A program made the translations under genes and the position numbers. Positions 10,900-23,300 of a DNA stretch of 64,000 nt are shown here, in pieces. Where the stretch lies: positions 45,966,774 through 46,030,773 of the forward strand of contig JAPTYO010000001.1 in assembly GCA_036873135.1 (NCBI GenBank). The letters run 5' to 3'. The notes beneath the pieces are model-generated. The model had not been told where the DNA came from. It searched no databases and saw nothing but the letters and a program-made list of their open reading frames with translations. This DNA is from Clarkia xantiana subsp. parviflora. Taxonomy: Eukaryota; Streptophyta; Magnoliopsida; Myrtales; Onagraceae. Position 1 is the stretch's first letter; each line of letters opens with the position of its first letter.

Positions 10900-12746
10900 T
10901 TGGATGGATATAATCTCACGTTACATCCACATTACGTTGTTTGCTTTGTCAAACGACGTAATGTGCATTGTAATGTAATGTCTATTATAATATGAGATTA
11001 CGTTTAACATTCATTCAACGTAATGTGAGATTACATCCAACATTATAAAGTGTTATTATTTTATTATTATTTATTAAATAGATAAAACACTTTGTATTAT
11101 CTTTATAATTTATTATGATAATAATATTCGTATTATTATTAACTTTTTTTTTAATCTACTTCATAACACATTATTATAATAAATAATAATGCACATAATG
11201 TTTGTATAAAATGAGTAAAATCTTTTTCGTTGAATTTTTTATGATAATTATCTTATAAAACTATATAAACTGTTTTAATTAATATAATTTAATAGTTGTA
11301 CGTATTGAGTTTAAATATTTAGTTTTTAGAATTCATAAATGACTAAGTATTAACCACAAAACATAAATTTTAAGAAGTTAATCGTGTTCAAAATATATAT
11401 TATTTTAAATCTTATTATATTAAAATATAATATAATCTCATATAGATTAATATAATAATAATAATGGATAAGGGTTCCTTTAGTACCACTTCTTTGGGCA
11501 GAATCCACTTTTGGTACCACTTCTTTTTTTTTTTGTACACTTTTGGTACCAACGTTTTCCATTTTGTACCCTTTTGGTACCTTCGTTAGAATTACGTCCA
11601 AAATGACCGTTAAAACCCCATGTGCCCTGCACGTGACCAAAAACTAAACTTGACTGGACGAATTTACCCTTATGGATAATGGTTCATTTGGTACCACTTC
11701 TTTGGGTAGAATCCACCTTTTTTTTTTTACACTTTTGGCCAATAGAGAGTTTAACAGAACCCTTATCCCTATAATATATGTATAGGTTTCGAGTCTGCCT
11801 TGTTTGTTTTGTATAGACTTGGCCATTTACAATATCATCAAATGTCTCTTCCTGCTCATGTACTTCTCTTCCTTGTATAAAGTTCGGCTAAACAAAAATA
11901 AACAGCCGAGCTTACGGAACTGTGTTTGACTACGATTTGTGTAGTTTGTGATGCATGATGAACTTACGAGCTGAGTTGAATTTGAAAGAACAAGTTCATG
12001 CTCAAAAGTGGGGGTTTAATGGAAGAGTCATACCAAATCCCGTGGAGAATAACCCTAGTTGCGGAAAACATCATAACATCTCAGATTCCCTGGATCTTTT
12101 GGCGTGCTAAATGCTATCCCAAGGTTCAGAAGTTTTTCCCACCATGATGTATTTGAACAATATTCTTTGAATATTAATGGATTCACTTGGCAAAAAAAAA
12201 AGTTAGATTTTTTTTTGGTGAAATGGTTAGATATTATTGATATGGCAAAAAAAGAGTTAAATATATTGACACGTTGTGAAACTATCAATAAGTTTAAACT
12301 CAATTATAGTGTAGGCATAATTGACAATTTTAAAATTTAAAACGCATTAAAAAAACTACTTCATGAAATAAATCTGTATTTTATATATAAATATCATATA
12401 TATACAAAAAAAAAAAAAAACAAAAGCAAAAAAAGTGGTACCAAAAGTGGATTCTGCTTAAAGAAGTGGTACCAAAAGAACACTATCCCTAAGGGTAAAT
12501 CCGTCCAGCCAAGTTTAGTTTATGGTCACGTGCATGGCACATGGGGGTTTAACGGCCATTTTGGACGGAATTCTAACGGATGTACCAAAATGGTACAAAT
12601 TGGAAAACGTTGGTACAAAAAATGTACAAAAATAAAGAAGTGATACCAAAAGTTTATAATCTAACATTACACTCTGCAATGCATCGTAACCAAAGAATAC
12701 AATCTAACATACATTATTAATTGTAATCTCACGTCCATCCATTCAA
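10900..12746. mobile_element. MITE with TTGGATGGATRTAATCTCAC ends, interrupted
   Basis: The left end (10900) reads TTGGATGGATATAATCTCAC; the right end, read inward, begins TTGAATGGATGGACGTGAGA. The internal AT-rich sequence (about 11040-11460) is shared with a second copy at about 28280-29000. A separate inverted-repeat element (about 11475-12650) is inserted in it and accounts for most of the length. It is non-coding. Confidence 0.65.
11475..12650. mobile_element. Nested element with ~230-bp inverted arms
   Basis: The left arm (about 11475-11740) and right arm (about 12430-12650) are inverted copies. Both contain TTTGGTACCAACGTTTTCC-like, CCCATGTGCC and CACGTGACC segments in mirrored order. 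The left arm also carries a repeated GGTACCACTTCTTTGGG motif. No transposase frame is seen between the arms. A related fragment lies at about 49260-49420. The long TIRs suggest a Mutator-like MITE, but I could not define target duplications. Confidence 0.55.
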
Positions 12747-13019
12747 ACAACCCTCCAGAGCAAGCTATTAAACAACGTTGTGGGACGATGAAGAAGCAGC
12801 GCACGCGATCCTGTCATAATTGCGGTTGGTTAGAATTAAATGACTTAAATTCAAATTAATTTATCGGCAGTTACATTTAAAAAAAATAAATTTAAATCTC
12901 TATGAAAAAAAAAGTAATAATCAGTATTTCTTATACATCTCGTAAATGGACAGAATTTAAGTTGAATTTAAATATAAATAAATAGACTTTCATTTTAGAA
13001 AGAAAAAAAAACCGGTTGT
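12747..13019. other. Gap between MITE and MOM1 leader
   Basis: No gene or repeat recognised. It probably contains part of the MOM1-like promoter. No clear TATA box could be assigned. Confidence 0.4.
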
Positions 13020-13172
13020 ACATTTACCCGTCGCGTCTCCTCCCTCCCTCTCATTCTTTCCATCCGGTCTCTTGAATTTTAGCATCAAATTCATATTCCC
13101 GGCTCTCTCTCTCTCTCACTACTTGTTGGTAGGCAGAGGAATCTGCTTGTTTCTTCAGATACTAAAATCCAG
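13020..13172 (+). promoter_or_regulatory. Probable 5' UTR exon of the MOM1-like gene
   Basis: A pyrimidine-rich stretch with a (TC)n run near 13106-13118 resembles a plant leader. It ends at a strong donor (AAAATCCA then gtaagc near 13171). A leader intron would then run to an acceptor (tgttttcag) near 14123. Inferred from splice signals only. Confidence 0.4.
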
Positions 13173-14314
13173 TAAGCTTCTCGAGCTTTCGCCATGCTAC
13201 CTACGTTCATAATAATAATCTGGGATAATTAAGTGTCTGGGCATTCTGGCTGGTTGGCTGTGAAGCTACAGTTTCTTTCGGAATCATGCATCCCAATTCC
13301 GTGTCTCCGTTTCTCGAATTAGGGCACTGCATTCTAGAAATTGAAGATGATACTAATTTTGTTCAAGTATCAGGAGCAAACTAGTACTCTTTTGATATTA
13401 TTATTGACGACCTCTTAGGGCTAAAAAATCCCTTTTGAAGCAAGTTAATTGGTTTTTGGGATGAAGGTATGTTTTTGCAGTAGAATTGTACAAACCCTTG
13501 TAATGCTTGTTTGGAGTTGCTCTAACTAGCAAGTTAGTTCGTAGGATAGAGTGTTGTGTTTTCTTTGCCTGCTGCACATTGCTCACTTCTCTGAATTTTA
13601 GGGTAAGCAAAGGCAAAAAGGGACCTGCATGTACAGGGGAACATAATCTACTTTAGTTTTTCTCAAGAAGAAACATCTGAAAGAGATGTGAGTAAACTCG
13701 ATTATTACTGCTTTCACTGTGATTCATTTATTCTACATGCATGATGTTTCGAATGGGACCTTAGAATAGATATATGATAGTTATGCTCTTTGATGTCTGT
13801 CTTGATGTAATTTGTACAGAGGGTTGTAGAATATTAGTAGTTATTTATAGTAATACTCTTTAAAACATCGTTTCACTAACATGCACCAAGATGGTCCAAT
13901 CCAATTAGTTATTCAAGTATTTAAAGAAGATCCTAGATATGACAATGTACACAAGGGGTAAATGTGAGGATAAACTATAATGCACAAGGTTTAAAGAAGA
14001 GAAGTTTTGGCCTTTGGGAATATAGAAAGAAGTCGGACAACTGCAAAGATAGCAAGGTTTTCTTGATATTGAGACACTTGTTGCTGTTTTGACCTTCACT
14101 TATAATGCAATTTTTGTTTTCAGTCTTTCTCTGAAAGTTATTGAAGAGAATTGAAAAAGCAGGCAATATATCGGTAGAGGATCAGGCCCTTTAGTGTTTG
14201 GTCTCTGCCTCAGCAGAGATTAGTGGATTGCATAAATCACCATATAAAACAACATCTGAAGACCAAATTGAGAAGCAGACACCGACTCCAGCAGGTATAA
14301 GGCACAAAAAACAC

Positions 14315-17300
14315 ATGGTAACTGAACCTTTATGGAGGCCTGAGAGGTGTAAATGGCAGGCCTCCTCGATTTCTCAAGCATCAAAGGCAGAGATGAGCTC
14401 TGGATCTCTGCCATCACATGGCACGAAAAGGAAGAAGGATATGACGGGGGAGAATTCCTCAAAACAATCAACGTCTGGAACTGTAGAAGCTTGTGAAGGC
14501 GAGGAAGATGAAATGACCTCACCTGAGATTAAAATAGTAAGGATGAGGGTACATGCTTATAAGGCGTTATTTCAGAAGCAAGACAAGAAGGTGAAGGTAT
14601 CAGGTGACTGTGTGTCTTTCTCTATTCTTTGCATTCCCAGTCAAAGCTGAATACTGTTTTTTCTTCAATGTGGTAGAAAGATACTAGATACATAAAAGCG
14701 CTAAACTCTGTACCTTCCTTATCTGTCCTAAAACATGTCACACTTGATTGATACGTATGTTTTTAAAAGGTTCCAAGGGGTATGGGGGAGCTTGCTAATC
14801 ATCACCTGGAAAAATTATAGACCAACATGCACTAATTTCACCATGGATTTCAAGTACCCTAGTACCCTTAGCGTTAAAAAAGGGTGCGCAGGACAACATT
14901 AGTTGGCAGTACTAACCTTTCAAAGATGCAGTTGTGACTGGTATACATTTTTCAGTGTTGATAATCTAGAGTTTCAAAAATAAAATATTTGAATTGACGC
15001 TCTTAAAGAGAACAATTTTTTTTGGTTCTCTGATCTATTGATGTCATCATGTATGGAACAATTGAAGCATAAGAGTAGTTAGTCATAAACTGTGTAGTTT
15101 TAGTATAAGCTCAAAAGTTAGTATAACTATGAAATAATTAAACACAGTCCTTTTTTTCTCTGGGATTGTAGGTCAATTTGAGGAGTTGGATGGGTTAGAA
15201 AAGTCCTCTATTAAAGATGTCAGCAATTCTGGATATGGCACCCAAAAGGAAGGTGCTGCAGCTGGTGAGATAGGTCATATAACAAGTGATGACAGCTTGC
15301 CTGACCAAGAAGAAGTTGAGGTAATTTGTGATGTGGAATCAACTCAAATGAGGCAGAAGTTTGATCACAACTTCCAATTTCAGTCATATCCTAAGTCAGT
15401 AGACATGGATAGAAGTGATAATCCAAGAAGGATTGGAGGCATCTCTTTATCACTTGATGGCGATGCTCACAAGAACAATATTTTAAAAGAACAAGTTGAT
15501 AAGGTTGCAGTTGCTGTTGATATTGATAACGATAATACACCAACCCTTTCAATATCCGGTCACGAAGAAAACAATGTTGGTGAGGCAAGTGGTATGAACA
15601 TTGGGAGAAAAAGGTACTCTTATGTTACTATAACTTTCTATTCCTTGATGACATTCTTGCCATAGTCATAATGGGTGAATTTCTAGGTCTGGATTTGAGC
15701 AAAGTCTTGTTTTCTGTGGCATGGATCTGTGTTTCCTTGTTCATATTGCGATTTGAATATTTGTATTACTTGCTTAGGTTTCTTGCACATAAGTATTGAT
15801 TGGATGGTGATATGAATTATGAACAGTGCAGCTAGAACAGATATACTTGGGTTATCATATCAGCAAACACAGGATAGAACTGTAAAAAGAGATTTGTCTA
15901 TTTGTGCGGGCTGAGCATGGACCGGTCCTGGTTTCGGTCCAGGACCGTTAGGTCCAGTCCATGATTGATTTTTTTTTTTCTAATTATATATTTGTCACAA
16001 TTATTTTTTAGAAAATCTGAATTTATTTATAAATATTAATATGTAATTATCTCATTTCCTAAAATATGCAAAATATTTTGTTTCTTTTTTTAATAAAGGA
16101 AAAAATGTAAAAAAATTAATTTTATACCTCTTCATTGCAAATAACAAAAAAAAATACTCTACCAACTTGAGTTTTTCAGTTTTGGTCTTTTCGGTCCTGA
16201 TTTCAGTCCGGACTGATAAGGACCGTTAGGACCATTAGATATTTTGGTCCGATAAGGACCATTATGGGTGGTCCGATAAAGACATTGAGTAAACATTGTA
16301 TTTTTTTTGAAAAAAATAAAAACTTAAAAAAATCCATTTTTATAGAAAAATCTAAAAACAAATCTGATTTTTTTTTTATTTGTAATATTTTTATTAAATA
16401 ACTAAAATAAAATTCTTAAGGCACATGAATAAAATATTTTTTTTACAAAGAACAAAATATAATAGTACAAAATAGTTAAAATATTTGTTAAAGAAAACCG
16501 AAAAAATATGTCCACAGCACAGCTGCAGAACCGTGTTCAGCTGAAAGGCATGCATTTGTCCTAACTTTTTCAATGTTCTAATTTACAGTGAAGGTTGAAG
16601 ATTGAACAATTAATTCAAATAATAACCCTACATATTAAATTAAATATAATGAAGAAAAAATGAATCGATTTTTGCCATAATTTTTTTTTCATAATATATT
16701 TATATATTTTATGTTCATTTTTTTTATTAATTTATTGTCGGTCTTGGATTCCACGGTCCAAACGGTCCACCGAAATTAGTACCAGATCGAAAAAAGGAGG
16801 ACCATTAGTTCTAGACTCAAACGGTCCTGCACTTTTCGGTTCGGTCCTGGACTCCACGGTCCAAACGGCCTCGGACCGAAATTTGGTCCAGGACTGTTAA
16901 GGACCGAAAAGGGAGGACCATTGGTTCTGGACTCAAACAGTCTTGTACTTTTCGGTTCGGTCCTGGACTGGTCCTGGTTCTGTCCTGGACTTTTTGCTCA
17001 CTCCTACATCACATCCATAAATACTGTAGTTAACATGCATTAAGGTTATCTTTCTGCTAAGTAGACTGAACCTCATGTCACTTTTATAGTGTCATATAAT
17101 CAGAGCTGAATTTTCACTTTTAGGCCCTAGTTGTACTTTTTGACTATATATATATATATATATATTCTTACTTCTATTGACGAGAAGGTTAATGGTGGAT
17201 GTGATTATATTGAGGTTAGAAGCAAGTAGAAACAGTCAATATGTAATTAATGGAGTACTTTTTATTCAAATTGGTGGACTGGGCAATTTTACTTGAGGTA

Positions 17301-20300
17301 ATTATGGATCTTTGCATGTAGATCTCACAAAGTGTAATGTCAGTAAAAGGAAAATATGACTTCATACCCATATTGACTTCAGTTAAAATGCCTTATGCCT
17401 TTTTGATGAGTGGACTGAATACTTTGTTTTTAATGGTGCCATGTAGTCATAGCCCATTTAGTTCCCTAGCCTAGCCTAGCCTAGCCTAGCTTGTTTTTTT
17501 TCCACAGCCTAGCTTGTTTATAACTGCATATTGTTATCTTGTTGGCCAAAAGGTTTAGCAGACTCTTAGGTGGTCCAATTAAGGTATGAAGCAAGTAATA
17601 GATTTTACTAATTGTGTTCCTTTTATGGAGTTGGCGGAATGAGCAATTATACATGCGACCATGTTGCTTGCAAATCTCACCGGTTAAAACTGTCGCCGAA
17701 GTGGGAGAATGCTGCTGCTAGATTTTAGATGTTTGGCCATGTTCAAGTGATTAAGCAGGGGCAGTTTTCTGCTTTTGTGTGTGGTTGGTTGTGTAAAAAA
17801 TAATATCTTTTTCTGCTAAACTTGAATTTCTTAGATGTAGAAAGATTGGTGCTGGGAGATTAAAAAGCACAAAAGAGTGTTCACCAATAAACAAATATTT
17901 TTTTAATGCTTTATATATGTCACAGTATAAATTGATTGTGTTGCTTTCATATTCGAGTTTAGTGCTCTTGTTTCTGCATGGATTCACATCTATGTTAGAT
18001 ACGATACTGGCCTTGTATTTTGATTTCCTCATTTTCTTTGGTCTTGTGTTAGGATAGTGGGGAGCCTGAAGCTGGTAGTTACATCAAATCATGTGAAAAG
18101 AGTGCCCAACCATCGGACCCGTCATTAGACATGCAAGGAAACAATTCTACTGCAGAAGCAGAGCAGCACTCTAGGTCCATTGCAGCTGGGTCTAAGGATA
18201 ATTCTTCTCAATTTATGGAGTATTGGGTTCCTGCACAGATGTCACACGTGCAACTTGAACAGTACTGCTCGACTCTTCTTAAATCACTCTCTCTCTGTTC
18301 ACCTTCAAGGACTGATCCTGTTGGTGCACTGCGTGATATACTTACTGCTACTCGGAAGGTTTCCTACTTTTCTGTAGTTGATTCCTATTTTCTACATATG
18401 TATCATCTGTGCGCACAGTAATTTAGCACCTCTATTCACTAAAGGGAGCACCCATCAGAGTGTCTGAAGTCCTCAGCTACTTTAGAGCATCTACAGTTGT
18501 TGGATCGTTATATAAACTCCGACTTTTTTTTTTCTTTAAAAACATTTTACGTTTCTCCGCGTGCTGATTTAATGTTAGAACTGAAAGTTTGACATTCGCC
18601 ACCTATGTATATTGAAGGAGATAATCTTATTTATACTTATAAGGGAATTATATTTATCTACAATATATCTTATTCCCTTATAATACTTTTCCTAAGGACT
18701 CGTATTTGGTTCTTTGCAGTGCTGTGATCATCCATACCTTGTGGATTCGACCCTTCAGAACTTTCTAACAAAGGACATGGAACCAACTTACATCATGGAT
18801 ATTGGGATACAAGCCAGTGGCAAACTAGAACTCCTAGTCAAATTTCTTGTGGAAATGAGGACCCGAGGTTTGAGAGCTCTTATTCTGTTCCAAGTAAGTT
18901 TCTGTCCCTGGCTTAGAATGTTATCTGTATCTCATCTTTGTCTGCAGATCCAAATTCACAATCATTAGCATTTCCACTTGCTTTAAGTTTTGATTAACCT
19001 TGTTATGGTTTGGAATGAAAACATCAACCATCTGTCACCCATGGGAGATCAAATGAGTAGACAGATCAGCGTTCATTCGTTGACGTTTTAGTGGTGAAAA
19101 GGATTTTTGAGTTTTAAGATCAGCGGCGCAATTACTTCTTTTGAATCGCTTAAGTTTTAGGGCATCATTTTATTTCCTTCCACTTAAAGCAGACTTCAGA
19201 CTTTGTCTACTATTTAACTTGGATGCAAAAACAAAGGCACATTATAGAGAGTATGATGACTACATTTTTAAGTTTATATTGGAACGATCAATGTTATTCA
19301 AGAAGGATGGGATGTGTTTCATTTTAACTTGGCCTAGTTCTCCAAATGTAGCAAGAACTTTGGATGAGCTGCGAGGAAAAGGAATCCTAAACTTCCACTT
19401 CATTCAAAATCCTGCATGACCTAAGTCTTGCTGCCTCCTTTGATCTGATAACATATGTAGATATCCGTGTGGTGCAAATGAGCCGTTCTTCCTCCAACGT
19501 AGGGTTAATGAACCCTTATCTGACCCTTGGTCTAGGTTGATCTGATATGATCTTTTGAGCCACTTCAATTGGGCATATTCTTGTCAGCAGCTATATTAAC
19601 ATCAGTTGCATACTCATTGTTTTCTTCTCAGAGTACACAGCCTAACGGATTGAGGTTGCATCATGCATGTTGAAACATATATAAAAGTGTGGTCTAGGCT
19701 GCATTTGACAACAAACCCTTTTAGTAACAGCGAGGTCTATATGTAGGATACACATGATTCGATAGACAAAGAATCCTAACTTTCTCTTTTATGATGCCTT
19801 TCTTACAGTAGTTATTGCAAATTTTATTCACGTGTTGTTTGAATCGTGTCATACGCTTTTGAAGTCATGCTCGCCATTCAGAAAAAAAAGTTGGGGTTTC
19901 AGGATTATCATGTGTCTTCTCTAGTGTCTTTCCTGATTGTGGTCTTCTTCCTATTAAACAGCTAGAAAGTGTTTTGTTTTGACTTTTATCTTAAAGGTTG
20001 TTGCCTTCAGCTCAATTTTTAATCAGGTTTTTCTTCTAGAATATTGGCAGCTTTGGAGAAAAAGATTCCATCACTGTTGGAGATATTCTGGATGATGCAG
20101 TACGTCAAAGATTTGGTGAAAAATCTTATGAACGTATTGATGGGGGGCTCTCACGTTCTAAGATACAGACTGCACTAAACAACTTTAACAATAAGGAGCT
20201 TGAGAGATTTGTATTTCTGATAGAAGCCCGTGCTTGCCGTCCATTCATCAAGTTGTCATCAGTTAATGTGGTAGTTATATTTGGTAGTGATTGGCAGCCT

Positions 20301-23300
20301 GCAAATGATATTAGAAATTTGCAGAAAATGACTTTAGAATCTGAATCTCAAAATATAAAGGTATTCAGGCTATATTCATGTTTTACTTTGGAAGAGAAGG
20401 TTCTGATTAGTTCAAAGAAAGGTTTAAATATGGATGGCAGAGTGCAGGATAGAACTCCAAGTATTTGCCATATGTTACTAATGTGGGAAGCAACATATCT
20501 TTTCAACAAACTGAACGAGTTCCACGGCAGCTATTCTGAATCCTCTCGCATGATCTTGTCTGATCCGGAGAGTACTGAGGATGTCGTCAAGGAGCTTCTA
20601 TCGTTTCTTCCTGTCGAGGAAAATAATCTCAGAAGTAGCCCCATGGTTGTAAGAGTAGAAAATGATGGAATTTTTTACAAGATGGACTTTCCATTATATG
20701 GTGAATCCAAATGCCAATTACGTGATGGAGAGTCTCTATCACCTCCTACATTTTGGACCAAGTTATTACAAGGGAAACATCCTCATTGGAAATATTTGTC
20801 TGGTTCGTCTCAGAGGAACCGAAGACGTAATATTCATTTATATGAGAGTGATGCTTATGAAGTTGGGAAGAAGCGTAAGAAGTTGGCCAATTATGGTGGT
20901 GTTCAGTCACCTAGAAAGCGAGGAAAAGGCAAAATAGCTGGAGAGAAAGGTTGGTAGCTACAAATTAACTAACCTCCCATTAATAATGTTGCACTGGATT
21001 CTGGTGGCATTTTTACTTGACGATTTGTTAGACATTTGTAGCTTTGATTAAAATTTCTAAATTTTCATGCAAAATTCCTTGTGCTTTCTTACAGGGCCTT
21101 TCCGGTCCTCACCTACTCTGGAAGAAGACCTTCACAATTCTGGACGGGACGAAGCTAGAAGACTTTATGATCCACAAAGGAGCCTTCATCAGAGTCTACA
21201 ACACAAAATTTCAAGAATTTGTGAAGTTCTAAATTTAGGGGTTTGACTCTACTTTTCAATAAGAATTTATTCCTGATGCATCTTTTAATTTTTAGGCAGT
21301 ATTCACTTATTAGACTACACAACTCAATGCGAAGCGTTTGCTTCCTGTACTAACTGCAATTGCTTTGCGATATTCAAAGTTTGCATTATTCAAACGTTTT
21401 CCTGTTATTTGATGATTAAGTTGGTTTCTGAGAAATCAAGAATGTTTTCAGTATATGATCCCTCCGATGGCTTATGATAAACAGTGCATGATCCTGTTGG
21501 ATCTAGCTAGGCTCATTTAAGTGATTTAGGCCATATTCAGATGAACAGTTTTTCTTTGAAACAGTTACTCACTTGTCAGAGTCAGACAACCTCATATTTT
21601 TTCTCCAATTTTGCTGATTGACAAATATACTAATATATAAATCATTTACATATATGATTCTTTCCCTATTGACGAGTCTTGTTGTTTCTTATGCAGGATA
21701 AGGTCAATAATATGACAGAGACATTTCTTGATTATGTCATCAACAATCACCTCGTTACTCAGGAGCCTGCTACTATTTTACAAGCTTTCCAGTTGGCTTT
21801 GGTCAGGAACCTTTTTTTTACATGTTTTTATCTTATTTACTTTGAAGAGTTTGTTTCATCGTACGTATACCATCAATGATCCGTGTTAGAGATCTATGCT
21901 TATGATAATGATAATCTAGTTTGTGATGTATAGGAGGATATGAACTTAGTCACTAATGGTTCCTATATATACGACAATACCCTCTTGTAACTATTTATCA
22001 TAATAGTAGAGCATTCACTATGTTTCTCTTTCTCATATTCAGAGCTTTACTATCTACATTCTCTCCATGGAAATCTCAAAACAAAAAGGATTTTTGAGAT
22101 TTCAAATGGAGAGATTGTAGATAGTAAAACTTTCAATATGAGAAACATAGTGAATGCTCAATTATGATAAAGAGTACAAGAGGGTATGGTCTTTATATAT
22201 AGGAACCATTGGTGGCTAAGTTCATATCCTCCTATACATCAAGGACTAGATTATCATTATCATAAAACTTTATCTCTAACAATCCGTCTGATTCTCTTTT
22301 AGTTACAATTTAAACTGCTGAAATGGCCTGTGCAGTTGCTATCTGTACATGGTCTTTTCCCGTAGAATCACATTTTGATGTCCCTACGCATGATCCTAGC
22401 ATTATTATATGTATAAGGTTATTGGATCAAAGAGAGAAAATGGCATCTCTTTTCAAATTTGGCTATTGGAGGTTTCTATGTTTTTTTAACTGCTGTTATG
22501 AGATTTAGTGTTCACTGTGCACCGACCCCTTGAGAATGTGCCCTTCTTCCTTTTGTAGGAATGAGTTCACTAACACATATTCCTGTCCTGTCATGTAGTG
22601 TTGGACTGCAGCTTCTATATTGAAGGTAAAAGTTGATCACAAGGAATCACTCCAACTGGTGCAAAGGCATATGAGTTATGGGTGCAAGCTAGAAGAGGCG
22701 GATCATGTATACACAATGCTGTGTGGTTTAAAGAAAACCTTCCTAGAGCGAAGGAGTAGTGACATGGAGGATGTTGAAGATTCCTTATCGAGTAAGGAAG
22801 ATGTGAAAGAAGCGATCTCAAATGCCATTAAAAAGATAAAAAAGGAATATGGGAAACAGATGGAGAAGCTTATGCAGCAGAAAAAGAAAGAAATAGATGA
22901 GGTTCAGATGGCCTACAAAGCAAAGAAGGCAACATTGGAAAATAAGCATCAGATTGAAGCTGCCATTATACGTTTGCAATATCGTGAGGGCCCCACAAGA
23001 ACCGACAAGCTTAATACATTGGAAGGTGATATCACTGGAAAGATTGAAGAATGCAAGAACCAGATGACTACACACCTTAATCAACTTGATCGAACTCATC
23101 ATGCTTCAAGAACCAAACTTCATCTGAAGGAATTTTCTCGCATAACTTTGATGAAGGAGTGGGCCCAGACTAAACTTTTGGATGAAGAGAATGCTCAAAC
23201 AAGTGGTGGTCCTAATGTTGTTGAGGGTCCTGATGACCCAACAAATGTCATTGTCTGCAATCTTTCTGAGAGTGGCTATGGCTTTTCAGAAGGTCCATGC

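Noticed and set aside
19141..19419. 92-codon open frame in a MOM1 intron (includes [14 protein letters not shown])
   Set aside because: It lacks an ATG at its start, is not needed for the MOM1 frame, and I could not match it to a domain. It might be a captured fragment but is not supported.
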